64,000 nucleotides of DNA from Anaerolineales bacterium UBA2317 (lineage in GTDB: Bacteria; Chloroflexota; Anaerolineae; Anaerolineales; Villigracilaceae), in the NCBI GenBank assembly GCA_002345215.1, contig DDVH01000052.1:67962-131961 (forward strand). Reading direction: 5' to 3'. This document shows, one piece after another, positions 42,985 through 51,615 of this stretch (position 1 is its first letter; each line of letters begins with the position of its first letter). The notes below the pieces were generated by a model. That model ran no database searches and was not told the DNA's origin. It was given only the letters and a program-made list of their open reading frames with translations. Both the position numbers and the translations under genes were made by a program.

Positions 42985-43547
42985 TTACAAAACCCGACCT
43001 TCCAACACTCACCTTCGCATCCCAATCCAAATGGGCAGACTGGCTTGCCAAGAATCATGAAAAATCAAATGGATTGTGGTTGAAGATAGCAAAAAAAGAT
43101 TCAGGCATTGCATCTGTGACATATATGGAAGCAATAGATATTGCCTTGTGTTACGGTTGGATTGACGGACAAAGTAAGAAATTTGACGAAAAATATTATC
43201 TACAAAAATTTACACCGCGCCGACCGAAAAGTATTTGGTCAAAGATTAATGTTGAGAAAGTAGAACGATTAATCAAAAGCGGACAAATGCAACCCGCAGG
43301 ACTGAAAGCCATCGAAGCCGCCAAAGCGGATGGACGTTGGGCAAATGCATACGATGGCCAGAAGAATATGGCTGTGCCAGAGGATTTTCAAAAGGCTTTG
43401 AATAAAAATAAAAAAGCCAAAGCGAAATTTGAATCACTAAAAAGTTCGGAAAGATATTCGTTTTTGTTTCAAATTCATAATGCTAAGAAAGCGGAAACAC
43501 GCGAGAGAAGAATTAAGCAGTTTGTTGAGATGTTGGAAAATAAATAA
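42981..43547 (+). CDS. YdeI/OmpD-associated family protein (OmdA-like)
   Basis: A 188-residue protein: SKWADWLAKNHEKSNGLWLK, EAIDIALCYGWIDGQSKK and FTPRRPKSIWSKINVEKVERL are the family motifs. Start codon GTG, overlapping the DUF4926 stop. The end (QFVEMLENK) is truncated relative to a second copy of its 3' end at 44066, where the same DNA reads on as EKNEKFGSVISTKK: one extra base in this copy shifts the frame to an early stop. Role unknown, linked to bacteriocin or peptide resistance in some bacteria. Confidence 0.85.
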   Translation: MITKPDLPTLTFASQSKWADWLAKNHEKSNGLWLKIAKKDSGIASVTYMEAIDIALCYGWIDGQSKKFDEKYYLQKFTPRRPKSIWSKINVEKVERLIKSGQMQPAGLKAIEAAKADGRWANAYDGQKNMAVPEDFQKALNKNKKAKAKFESLKSSERYSFLFQIHNAKKAETRERRIKQFVEMLENK

Positions 43548-43615
43548 GAAGTTTGGTAATGTGATTTCTGCTAAAAAATAATATAAGTAATAAACTTTAT
43601 GTCAGAAAAACGTTC
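43515..43615. repeat. Direct repeat, left copy (ydeI tail to DUF559 start)
   Basis: 101 bases, closely matching 44066-44165, from the codons KQFVEM of ydeI through the intergenic part and the ATG of the DUF559 gene. It differs by one inserted base and several substitutions. Confidence 0.85.
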
Positions 43616-43946
43616 TACCCCAAAGATGATGCATCGTGCAGGAGAATTGAGAAAGAAGTTAACTCCTGCTGAATCCAAATTATGGACTCGTTTGCGTGCT
43701 CATCGTTTGAATGGAATTGGTTTTCGCCGTCAACACGCGATTGGAAATTACATTACAGATTTTTGTTCACCAAGCAAGATGCTTATAATTGAGCTAGATG
43801 GAAGTCAACACTTAGAGCAAAAAGAATATGATGACGAGCGGACTGAGTTCTTAAAATCAAAAGGTTATCGTGTTTTGCGATTTTATAATAACGATGTGAT
43901 GAACAATATTGAGAAAGTGTTGGAAGTGATTTTGGAGAATCTTTAA
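43599..43946 (+). CDS. DUF559 domain protein (endonuclease-like)
   Basis: A 115-residue PD-(D/E)xK-like protein: LRKKLTPAESKLWTRLRAH, GIGFRRQHAIGNYITDF, and the catalytic-looking pattern LIIELDGSQH ... RVLRFYNNDV. DUF559 proteins resemble very-short-patch repair nucleases. It is enclosed by direct repeats and followed by a long inverted repeat, suggesting a mobile cassette. Confidence 0.9.
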   Translation: MSEKRSTPKMMHRAGELRKKLTPAESKLWTRLRAHRLNGIGFRRQHAIGNYITDFCSPSKMLIIELDGSQHLEQKEYDDERTEFLKSKGYRVLRFYNNDVMNNIEKVLEVILENL

Positions 43947-44057
43947 GCCCCTCAGCCCCTCCCGCCGCTAACACGGCACCCTCCCCAAGTCCGAATGTTA
44001 CATTTGATAATTATTCAGACTTTTTATTTCGGACTTGGGGAGGGCTGGGGTGGGGCA
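43947..44057. repeat. Inverted repeat of the DUF559 cassette
   Basis: CCCTCCCCAAGTCCGAA (43979-43995) and TTCGGACTTGGGGAGGG (44028-44044) are perfect 17-bp arms; C-rich (CCCCTCAGCCCCTCCC) and G-rich (GGCTGGGGTGGGGC) outer parts extend the pairing imperfectly. A small GCCG/CGGC hairpin interrupts the left side. Confidence 0.85.
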
Positions 44058-44065
44058 GATTTTCC

Positions 44066-44165
44066 AAGCAGTTTGTTGAGATGCTTGAAAAGAATGAGAA
44101 GTTTGGCAGTGTGATTTCTACTAAGAAATAATTTAAGTAATAAACCTTATAGCAGAAAAAAGTTC
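44066..44165. repeat. Direct repeat, right copy (orphan ydeI tail)
   Basis: 100 bases matching 43515-43615. Here the ydeI frame is intact to KQFVEMLEKNEKFGSVISTKK then stop, but it has no gene body in front. The DUF559 ATG is replaced by ATA. Confidence 0.85.
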
Positions 44166-44186
44166 AGTTTTTCGTAATTAAAGATA

Positions 44187-45320
44187 TTAAGGTTCGTATT
44201 TTATGATATTTATCCCATCGCTATAATTTACTGCGTAAATATAAATTAAATCGTTCTCTCTTATTATTGCGCTTGGATATCCCAGACTGCTGTAGGTGCC
44301 ACTTATATAACCTAGTTCAATAGGTCTCTTTGGGTCTGAGAAATCCATAAGGTGAAAGCTTTCGCCATATGGATTTCTAGATGAATCATAAAAACAGATG
44401 ATTTCATTAGAAACTGTAAATGGATAGTGATCATATGTTGTTATGAAGGCGGGCTTGTAAGGGTTGCTGATATCTAAAAGTAAAATATGACTTTGTTCAT
44501 CTCCAAATACATCCCAGTACACTCCGTGAACCCATGCGGTTTCATTTGAAATAACCATGTTGTCAAAGTAGTCTACTCCAAGTGGTAGCCCATAAAAGCC
44601 TATTTGAACAGGATTTGTTGGGGTTGAAATATCAAAAATGTATAATCCTTCGCCAGCTACAAACAAAAGATTTCCCTTCACTGTTGCGTGTTCCATAATA
44701 TTATGATTGTTGAAGTTTTTTATAGTCTTTGCTAACTTAATAGATTTGGGATTTGCTATATCTATAATATACAAATCTCTTACACCTACCAAAAACAAAT
44801 AATTTCCAAATGGAACGATACTTTTTATTGAACCATCTATATTAAATTCCCAAATTGCTACTGGTTTTTGGGGATCTGTTACGTCAAGAATTGTAAAAAC
44901 CTCGGCATCAAGATATAAATAATTCCCATGGGCTTTCATATTCAAGATGGCAAAATCTTTTGGATAATAATATGTGTTTTCAATTATAGGTTCATCTGGA
45001 GATGAAATATCAAGTATGTCGATACTTGTTTCTACATCTATACTAGCTAAGGATTGATCTAGAATATAAGCTCTAGTTCCTTCGATTATGATTTCGTCTG
45101 CATAATCAACATCTTCATCACTTTGATAGACAATCATTAATCCAAATGATGAGTTGGAATGAATGTTTTCCGTGATTTGGAGTTTTTTTTCTGGGGGACC
45201 AAAGAGAAAAATTCGTGAAACATAAAAGAGAATAGAACAAAAACTAAAAGCTAAACTTGCTATAACTAATCTGACTAGAAATTTATGTTTTTTATTATCA
45301 AGAGGTTTTGATTCCATCAC
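44187..45320 (-). CDS. LVIVD-repeat protein with membrane anchor
   Basis: A 377-residue protein with one N-terminal membrane segment (about 14-36) and an external beta-propeller of LVIVD repeats: LDISSPDEPI, LDVTDPQKPV, IDIANPKSIK, FDISTPTNPV, LDISNPYKPA, MDFSDPKRPI. This fits a surface-anchored six-bladed propeller. DNA is AT-rich compared with the neighbouring ALDH gene. Role unknown. The second Met is an equally good start. Confidence 0.8.
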   Translation of the reverse strand: MMESKPLDNKKHKFLVRLVIASLAFSFCSILFYVSRIFLFGPPEKKLQITENIHSNSSFGLMIVYQSDEDVDYADEIIIEGTRAYILDQSLASIDVETSIDILDISSPDEPIIENTYYYPKDFAILNMKAHGNYLYLDAEVFTILDVTDPQKPVAIWEFNIDGSIKSIVPFGNYLFLVGVRDLYIIDIANPKSIKLAKTIKNFNNHNIMEHATVKGNLLFVAGEGLYIFDISTPTNPVQIGFYGLPLGVDYFDNMVISNETAWVHGVYWDVFGDEQSHILLLDISNPYKPAFITTYDHYPFTVSNEIICFYDSSRNPYGESFHLMDFSDPKRPIELGYISGTYSSLGYPSAIIRENDLIYIYAVNYSDGINIIKYEP

Positions 45321-45436
45321 TTTTCCTTTTTTTGATTTTAACTTAACCTTTAAGGCTTTATAATAATACTACGTGTAGACTCAAAACTTAAAGTTGATAT
45401 ATCAATTGCTTTGCAATACTTATTGAGGAATCTCCT

Positions 45437-47809
45437 ATGACAATCCCTGAAATTCTAGACACCCTCGAATACGGACTCGCTCCGGAAGCTGCGAAGCCAG
45501 CCGAAGAATGGCTGAAAGAACACAACAACAAATTCGGGTTATTTATCAACAACGAATGGCGTGAACCATCTCCAAAAGAATATTTCGATTCGATAAACCC
45601 TGCCAACACGAAGAAATTGGCTGAGGTCGCGCAAGCAAGTGAAAGCGACGTCCATGAAGCGGTGAAGGCGGCGCGAAAAGCGTATCCAAAATGGAGTCAG
45701 TTATCAGGTCACGCACGAGCGCGATATTTGTATGCCATCGCGCGTCAAATCCAAAAACATTCGCGTCTCTTCGCCGTGCTCGAAACCATGGATAACGGCA
45801 AGCCCATCCGCGAAACGCGCGATATTGATATTCCGTTGGTCGCGCGACATTTTTATCATCATGCAGGTTGGGCGCAACTCATGTCCACTGAAATGAAAGG
45901 CTATGAATCGCTTGGCGTGGTTGGGCAGATCATCCCGTGGAATTTTCCGTTGCTGATGCTTTCGTGGAAAATCGCGCCCGCGCTTGCAATGGGCAACACC
46001 GTTGTTTTGAAGCCCGCTGAATTTACTTCACTGACTGCGTTGTTGTTTGCAGAAATTTGTGAAAAGATTCTTCCCGCTGGTGTTGTAAATATTATTACAG
46101 GCGATGGAAGAACTGGCGCGGCGTTGGTCAATGCAGATGTGGATAAGATTGCGTTTACTGGTTCGACAGATGTCGGACGCATCATTCGCAAGGCGACAGC
46201 TGGTACAGCAAAGAAGCTTTCTCTTGAGTTAGGCGGAAAATCTCCATTCATCGTCTTCGACGATGCAGATTTAGATTCCGCTGTTGAAGGCGTCGTAGAT
46301 GCGATTTGGTTTAATCAAGGTCAAGTCTGCTGTGCGGGGTCGCGTTTGTTGGTGCAAGAAGGCGTTGCTGAAAAAATGTATAAGAAGTTAAAAGCACGCA
46401 TGGAAAAATTACGCGTCGGCGACCCATTGGATAAAGCCGTTGATATTGGTGCAATCGTCGCACCTGTTCAATTACAACGCATTGAAGAACTTGTAAAGCA
46501 AGGTCAAGATGAAGGTGCGGACATGTGGCAACCATCCTGGTCTTGCCCGACAGATGGATATTTTTATCCGCCGACTTTATTTACTAACGTTGCGCCTGCA
46601 TCCACAATTGCACAAGTTGAAATTTTTGGTCCTGTACTCGCTGCGATGACTTTCAGAACTCCCGAAGAAGCAGTCAAGTTAGCTAATAACACCCGCTTTG
46701 GTCTCGCGGCTTGTATTTGGAGTGAAGATATCAACTTGGCTTTAGATATTGCTACTCAAATCAAAGCAGGTACCATTTGGATTAACTCCACCAATCTATT
46801 TGATGCTGCTTCTGGATTCGGTGGTTATCGTGAATCAGGATTCGGGAGAGAGGGTGGGAAAGAAGGATTGTTTGAGTATGTAAAGAAGACCGTAGACGGT
46901 GGACGGAAGACGGTAAAAACGAAAGCCGCGAAATCAAATGGTCACAAACGGTCAACGGTCAACGGTCTATCGTCGATCTCGATAGATCGCACCGCAAAAC
47001 TCTTTATCAACGGCAAACAAGCCCGCCCTGATAGTGGATATTCACTTGAAGTGAAAGATGCCAACGGAAATTTAATCGCCGAAGTTGGATCAGGCAACCG
47101 CAAAGATATTCGTAACGCCGTTGAAGCCGCGCGTGGTGTTGCAGAAAAATGGTTTAAGACCACGGGGCACAACAAAGCACAGATTCTCTATTACCTCGGT
47201 GAAAATCTCGCCGCGCGTGCCGATGAATTCGCCAAACGAATTTCTCAACAAACAGGCGTTGACTCTGACTCCGCAAATCAAGAAGTGGAAGGATCCATTG
47301 AAGCCTTGTTCACTGCTGCCGCTTGGGCAGATAAATACGATGGCGCGATTCACAACACCCCGATTCGCAATGTCACACTTGCAGTCCCCGAAGCAATTGG
47401 TGTAATGGCAATTTTATTACCCGATGACAAACCATTATTAGCATTGTGTCAATTAGCAGGTTCAGCACTTGCTATGGGAAACGCTTTGGTAATTGTCCCA
47501 TCACCAATTTCCCCATTAAGTGCTACAGATTTTTATCAAGTCCTCGAAACATCCGATGTGCCTGCTGGGACGTTTAACATCGTCACAGGGAATCGGGATG
47601 AATTAGCAAAGACATTATCCGAACACGATGATGTCGATGTGATTTGGTATGCAGGTTCCAAGGAAGGTGCCAAAGCGATTCAATCCGCATCCGCTGGAAA
47701 TATGAAGCAGACTTGGGTGATGAAAGAAAGTGGTGAATTACCTGAAATGGATGAAATTTTGAGACACGCAACTCAAGTGAAAAATATCTGGGTTCCATAT
47801 GGGGCGTGA
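45437..47809 (+). CDS. Double-domain aldehyde dehydrogenase (ALDH16 type)
   Basis: The 790-residue protein holds two ALDH domains. The first (about 25-480) has the catalytic cysteine in QVCCAGSR (near 298) and glutamate in ELGGKSPF (near 264), with PWNFPLLM and AFTGSTDVGR for cofactor. A linker (about 484-513) is encoded by repeat arrays. The second (about 515-790) is shorter and lacks recognisable catalytic cysteine and glutamate motifs. This is the ALDH16 layout. It may oxidise acetaldehyde released by the upstream DeoC. Confidence 0.9.
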   Translation: MTIPEILDTLEYGLAPEAAKPAEEWLKEHNNKFGLFINNEWREPSPKEYFDSINPANTKKLAEVAQASESDVHEAVKAARKAYPKWSQLSGHARARYLYAIARQIQKHSRLFAVLETMDNGKPIRETRDIDIPLVARHFYHHAGWAQLMSTEMKGYESLGVVGQIIPWNFPLLMLSWKIAPALAMGNTVVLKPAEFTSLTALLFAEICEKILPAGVVNIITGDGRTGAALVNADVDKIAFTGSTDVGRIIRKATAGTAKKLSLELGGKSPFIVFDDADLDSAVEGVVDAIWFNQGQVCCAGSRLLVQEGVAEKMYKKLKARMEKLRVGDPLDKAVDIGAIVAPVQLQRIEELVKQGQDEGADMWQPSWSCPTDGYFYPPTLFTNVAPASTIAQVEIFGPVLAAMTFRTPEEAVKLANNTRFGLAACIWSEDINLALDIATQIKAGTIWINSTNLFDAASGFGGYRESGFGREGGKEGLFEYVKKTVDGGRKTVKTKAAKSNGHKRSTVNGLSSISIDRTAKLFINGKQARPDSGYSLEVKDANGNLIAEVGSGNRKDIRNAVEAARGVAEKWFKTTGHNKAQILYYLGENLAARADEFAKRISQQTGVDSDSANQEVEGSIEALFTAAAWADKYDGAIHNTPIRNVTLAVPEAIGVMAILLPDDKPLLALCQLAGSALAMGNALVIVPSPISPLSATDFYQVLETSDVPAGTFNIVTGNRDELAKTLSEHDDVDVIWYAGSKEGAKAIQSASAGNMKQTWVMKESGELPEMDEILRHATQVKNIWVPYGA
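46886..46975. repeat. Bipartite heptamer array in the ALDH interdomain linker
   Basis: Forward AAGACCG, TAGACGG, TGGACGG, AAGACGG (46886-46913); inverted ACGGTCA, ACGGTCA, ACGGTCT, ATCGTCG (46948-46975). In frame. The spacer encodes a Lys/Ala-rich stretch. Confidence 0.8.
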
Positions 47810-47844
47810 CACCTTGCACACATCTAAAATAAAAAAGAGAAGAT

Positions 47845-48420
47845 ATGACTGAGAGATTTTATGCTCCAGAAATAAAAACAAGGTTTACTGCCGAAGATGC
47901 TGAACAAGCGAACGTCAGTGTTAAGAACCAAATGAGATTTATGTTGATTGTCGGAGTGATGGCGTGTATATTCTTTGGCTTCATGTGTTATAACGCAACT
48001 TCAATAACAGGTTTTCTTATTTATACTGCTGTGGCAGGATTATTTTTATACAGTTTGTGGAGATTTAATCAGCGAGTTGAAAAAAATGAAGAAATCAAAA
48101 ATACTCAAAAACAAAGTTTGCCCGCTGAAGAATTGTTTTTAAGTGAAAATGATATTGTTTGGGAAATTAAGAAACTTAACCCAGAAAAAACTATAATTGC
48201 ATGGGAAACCATAGTTACCTACGGCGGTGGTTTTATTGAATATGATGTTTCTGGGAGAAAAGAAAAAGTAGTGACCCCGCGCGTGATATTGGAAAATAAC
48301 TCCAAAGTTACAGAATATATTGAAAAATATACAAAATTGAAAAAAATAATAAAAGAAAAATATATAGGAAATGAAATAGAGACATTTGTTTATTATGAGA
48401 AAGAGGTCAACCGTGTCTGA
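47845..48420 (+). CDS. Hypothetical membrane protein (YcxB-like layout)
   Basis: A 191-residue protein with two adjacent membrane segments (about 33-51, 54-72) followed by a soluble domain containing LSENDIVWEIKKL and WETIVTYGGGFIEYDV. This resembles YcxB-like proteins in layout, but the match is weak. Base composition is AT-rich. AAAAGAGAAGAT serves as a ribosome-binding site. Confidence 0.6.
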   Translation: MTERFYAPEIKTRFTAEDAEQANVSVKNQMRFMLIVGVMACIFFGFMCYNATSITGFLIYTAVAGLFLYSLWRFNQRVEKNEEIKNTQKQSLPAEELFLSENDIVWEIKKLNPEKTIIAWETIVTYGGGFIEYDVSGRKEKVVTPRVILENNSKVTEYIEKYTKLKKIIKEKYIGNEIETFVYYEKEVNRV

Positions 48421-48449
48421 GAGGTTTAATAAATATTCAAGTTTTAATT

Positions 48450-49013
48450 CTAATAATGCTTCTCAATCCCGCCAAAACCAATCATCTTATTCTTCTCTGT
48501 CATCTCAATAAAATATCTTAACCGCTTCTTGAATTCTTCTGGACGTTTCCTTGCCCCATCAATGAAAGCAATACGAATTCTTTTATAAGAATCTGAAAAC
48601 TTCTGATAATTCTCCCACGCTTCTTTATTGGCTTGGATGGATTTCATAATATCAGATGGAAATATAAACTCTCTTTCTAGAATATCCCCAAGCGTTTCTG
48701 TCACTTCTTTGACAACTTTTTTCTTAGCAACCAAATTCCGCAATCGTTCAATATTGGCTTGCGAATAACTTGATTTTGGTTTTCGCAGCGAAAACCTTTG
48801 CACAGTTCTCTCATCATCTAACTTTTTGATGACGCTATCAATCCAGCCGAAGCACAAAGCTTCTTCCACGGCATCGTTATATTCAATGCGCGGCTTGCCA
48901 GTCCCTTTTTTGTAATAGACCAGCCAAATTTCTTTTTCAGTTTTGTAATTAGCTTTTAGCCACTTGCGCCAATCTTTTGGATTTGAGACGTATAAAGTTT
49001 TTGTGATTTGCAT
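48450..49013 (-). CDS. YdeI/OmpD-associated family protein, second paralogue
   Basis: A 187-residue member: PKDWRKWLKANYKTEKEIWLVYYKK, EALCFGWIDSVIKKLD, FSLRKPKSSYSQANIERLR, and ending FIEMTEKNKMIGFGG. That ending matches the pattern of the orphan tail at 44066 better than the truncated copy at 42981. It lies five bases after the DHFR-like gene. Confidence 0.88.
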   Translation of the reverse strand: MQITKTLYVSNPKDWRKWLKANYKTEKEIWLVYYKKGTGKPRIEYNDAVEEALCFGWIDSVIKKLDDERTVQRFSLRKPKSSYSQANIERLRNLVAKKKVVKEVTETLGDILEREFIFPSDIMKSIQANKEAWENYQKFSDSYKRIRIAFIDGARKRPEEFKKRLRYFIEMTEKNKMIGFGGIEKHY

Positions 49014-49018
49014 GGTAA

Positions 49019-49546
49019 CTATAAAACTTTATATTTATTTTGCACAAAACTATTTTTGAAAGACTGAGATTGTAGTAATTTTAATTTAATATCTTTTGCC
49101 AATTCACCAAACAATGGTAAACCTTCACCAATTAATACCGGAATGGTTGTAATAGTCATTTCATCTACTAGACCTTCCCGCAAAAAACGTTGAATCGTCA
49201 CGCCGCCATCAAGATAAATATGTTTTGCTTTTCGTTTTTCAATTTCTTTAACTAATTTCTTTGGTCCTAAATTTAACACCTCCACTTTATCTTTTAGTTT
49301 GTCTTTAATTTTTATCTTTTTACTTGAAAGCACAATCACTTTTTTATCATAACCCCAGCCGCCAAACGTTAAGACTTTTTCGTACGTGTTCCGACCCATA
49401 ACCACATAATCAATCGTAGACATAAAATCCGCATACCCATAATCTCCACCGCTTTCTCCACCTGTTAACCAGTCAATATCGCCGTTTTTGCGGGCGATGA
49501 AACCATCGAGACTAGTTGCGATATATACAGATACTTTTAGAGCCAT
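49019..49546 (-). CDS. Dihydrofolate reductase family protein (RibD C-terminal type)
   Basis: A 175-residue protein: SVYIATSLDGFIARKNGDIDWL, DYVVMGRNTYEKVL, and IYLDGGVTIQRFLREGLVDEM are typical of YyaP/YwjB-type reductases, related to but distinct from FolA. NADPH-dependent; substrate unknown. AGGAGA (rc of TCTCCT at 49553-49558) precedes the start. Confidence 0.88.
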   Translation of the reverse strand: MALKVSVYIATSLDGFIARKNGDIDWLTGGESGGDYGYADFMSTIDYVVMGRNTYEKVLTFGGWGYDKKVIVLSSKKIKIKDKLKDKVEVLNLGPKKLVKEIEKRKAKHIYLDGGVTIQRFLREGLVDEMTITTIPVLIGEGLPLFGELAKDIKLKLLQSQSFKNSFVQNKYKVL

Positions 49547-49600
49547 AATTCTCTCCTTATGTGTAGATTTTTATATTAAAATTTATTATATAATATTTTT

Positions 49601-50479
49601 ATGTCACTGTATCTTGGTTGCCCTGTGTGGTCGTTCAAAGGTTGGGTGGGGAATTTTTATCCCAAAGGCACGAAGTCGAATCAATTTTTATTTGAATATG
49701 CAAAGCGATTAAATACAATTGAAGGCAATACAACTTTTTATGCCATTCCTGCCGTCAAAACCATTGCCAATTGGATTGAGCAAACGCCTGAAACATTTAA
49801 ATTTTGTGCCAAGATTCCGAAGGCGATTAGTCACAACGGAAAACTTGTAGATTACATTGACCGTGCGATTGAATTTACAAATGTGATGAAACCCCTCGCT
49901 TCACGCCTTGGACCGATGTTCCTGCAACTGCCTCCGAGTTATTCGCCTAAGCTGATAGATGACCTTGCTAAGTTTCTAGAATCATTTCCAAAGGATGTGC
50001 GTTTGGGCGTAGAAGTTCGTCATTTAGATTGGTTTGATGACCCAAATCGAAAAATGTTAAATGCTTTACTGACAGAAAATAAAATGGCGCGCGTTGTGAT
50101 TGATACTCGTCCAATACGAAATATGGCTGGCGATGAATCTATCAAAGATAGTGCTTATGAAAGTTTGTTAGAAGCAAGAGAACGAAAACCAGATGTTCCC
50201 GTCTTTGAAGAACAGACCACAGACTTTACATTTCTTCGTTATATTGGGCATCCTGAAATGAGTCAAAACACTGTTTGGGTGGAAGAATGGGTTGAACGAA
50301 TAGTGAATCAACTTTCCACAAAGAGTGAGGCGTATGTCTTTTGTCACACGCCAGATAATTATCTAGCACCATATCTGTGTAAAGAAATTTATGGACGAGT
50401 AGCGAGTCAAGTAAAAATAAATTCGTTGCCGTGGAATGATATTGAATCAGATATTCCGAAACAAGCAAATTTGTTTTAA
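49601..50479 (+). CDS. DUF72 domain protein (YecE-like)
   Basis: A 292-residue TIM-barrel protein. LGCPVWSFKGWVGNFYP, EGNTTFYAIP, TFKFCAKIPKAISH and GVEVRHLDWF are standard for DUF72/YecE. Function unsettled. The start follows an AT-rich gap shared with the divergent DHFR-like gene. Confidence 0.88.
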   Translation: MSLYLGCPVWSFKGWVGNFYPKGTKSNQFLFEYAKRLNTIEGNTTFYAIPAVKTIANWIEQTPETFKFCAKIPKAISHNGKLVDYIDRAIEFTNVMKPLASRLGPMFLQLPPSYSPKLIDDLAKFLESFPKDVRLGVEVRHLDWFDDPNRKMLNALLTENKMARVVIDTRPIRNMAGDESIKDSAYESLLEARERKPDVPVFEEQTTDFTFLRYIGHPEMSQNTVWVEEWVERIVNQLSTKSEAYVFCHTPDNYLAPYLCKEIYGRVASQVKINSLPWNDIESDIPKQANLF

Positions 50480-50518
50480 TCGTATCGGTTATAATTGTTT
50501 GATGTTGAAGGAAAAACT

Positions 50519-50893
50519 ATGAACATTGCAATTGCACTCGTCCTCGGTTTATTAATTGGCTGGTTAGTAGAGTGGGTGATTGATTGGTTTTATTGGCGCA
50601 GACCGCGCGAAGATAAAAATAATATTTCAGCCAGCACACCAGTGAAGACTCAAAAAGTAAGATATAAAACTGCGCCTGCTCATGCCGATGATTTGAAAAA
50701 AATTAAAGGCATTGGACCCGTGATTGCCAAACGCTTGAACACAGCCGGCATTTATACCTATGAACAACTTGCAGATTTAACGCTCGATGAATTTGAAGAA
50801 GCACTTGGCGATTTGTTACAACGCTTTATTAACGAACGCGCCATATTACGCCACGCCCGTGAATTAGCCGAACAAAAATCACGGGGGAATTGA
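50519..50893 (+). CDS. Membrane-anchored helix-hairpin-helix protein
   Basis: A 124-residue protein: one N-terminal membrane segment (about 4-23), a linker, and a C-terminal helix-hairpin-helix (DDLKKIKGIGPVIAKRLNTA, about 58-77) of the kind often fused to ribosomal L21-like or LapA-like proteins. The start at 50519 has GAAGGAAA just before it. Its partner downstream is two bases away. Confidence 0.8.
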   Translation: MNIAIALVLGLLIGWLVEWVIDWFYWRRPREDKNNISASTPVKTQKVRYKTAPAHADDLKKIKGIGPVIAKRLNTAGIYTYEQLADLTLDEFEEALGDLLQRFINERAILRHARELAEQKSRGN

Positions 50894-50894
50894 A

Positions 50895-51530
50895 GTGAAC
50901 TCTCGCTTTGTACCATGGTACGACCTTTTCAAATTAATCGTTGCCATCATCTTGACGATTATTTTGATTTTTCTTTTATTGGAAGAACGCGATAGAAGAA
51001 ATGCGGCGTTAGATGTATCACCCGTGCCGACTGTTACCGCACATGTAATTTTATCTACCGCGACACAATCGCCTCTTGACCCTACGCCCAGCCCGACTCA
51101 ACAACCTCCGACATTATCTCCAACCGAAACGCCTATACCCGAAGCCACTGCTACAGATATAACTGCACCTGAACCTCCACCAACTGAAACGGCTGTTGTT
51201 GAGACTCAACCTGAACCAGTTAAGTCTGCTCAAACTTCTGACCCAAATGAATGTCCGTCAAACCCAACACGTATTCAAGCAGGCATGAATGTTAAAGTAT
51301 TAGATTGGTTAAATTTCCGTACTGGACCTGGTTTGCATTACGAAATTCAACGCACCAATCGCCCCGGCACTGAAATGGAAGTGATCGGCGGACCTGTTTG
51401 CACAGTGAGAGGTGATAATCCACCAACTGCTTATTTATGGTGGAATGTGCGCATGGAAAGTGGTCAAGAAGGTTGGAGCGCCGAAGCACCGTTAAATTTC
51501 CCCAATTACTTTTTAGAACCAACTGAATAA
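50895..51530 (+). CDS. SH3-domain membrane-anchored protein
   Basis: A 211-residue protein with a membrane segment (about 12-30), a Pro/Thr-rich linker (about 40-115) and a C-terminal bacterial SH3 domain (VLDWLNFRTGPGLHYEIQ). Such domains bind peptidoglycan. The GTG start is used because the frame has no ATG upstream and GGGGGAATTG gives a ribosome-binding site. Likely cotranscribed with the HhH gene. Confidence 0.82.
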   Translation: MNSRFVPWYDLFKLIVAIILTIILIFLLLEERDRRNAALDVSPVPTVTAHVILSTATQSPLDPTPSPTQQPPTLSPTETPIPEATATDITAPEPPPTETAVVETQPEPVKSAQTSDPNECPSNPTRIQAGMNVKVLDWLNFRTGPGLHYEIQRTNRPGTEMEVIGGPVCTVRGDNPPTAYLWWNVRMESGQEGWSAEAPLNFPNYFLEPTE

Positions 51531-51536
51531 TGAATT

Positions 51537-51609
51537 AACCACGAAGGAGACAAAGGGTCACAAAGAAAACTTTTAAAGTCTTTGTGCAACTTTGTGACCC
51601 TTTGTGGTG
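51537..51609. repeat. Palindromic repeat, family V
   Basis: CAAAGGGTCACAAAG (51551-51565) and CTTTGTGACCCTTTG (51590-51604) are perfect 15-bp inverted arms, with ACCAC/GTGGT ends outside. It lies between the convergent SH3 and NTF2-like genes. A degenerate relative (ACCACAAAGTGTCGAAG) may be at 41973. Confidence 0.75.
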
Positions 51610-51615
51610 ACGGTA

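Noticed and set aside
45359..45364. TATAAT as promoter for the ALDH gene
   Set aside because: The -10 match is good but there is no -35 at proper spacing, and the region is AT-rich on both strands.
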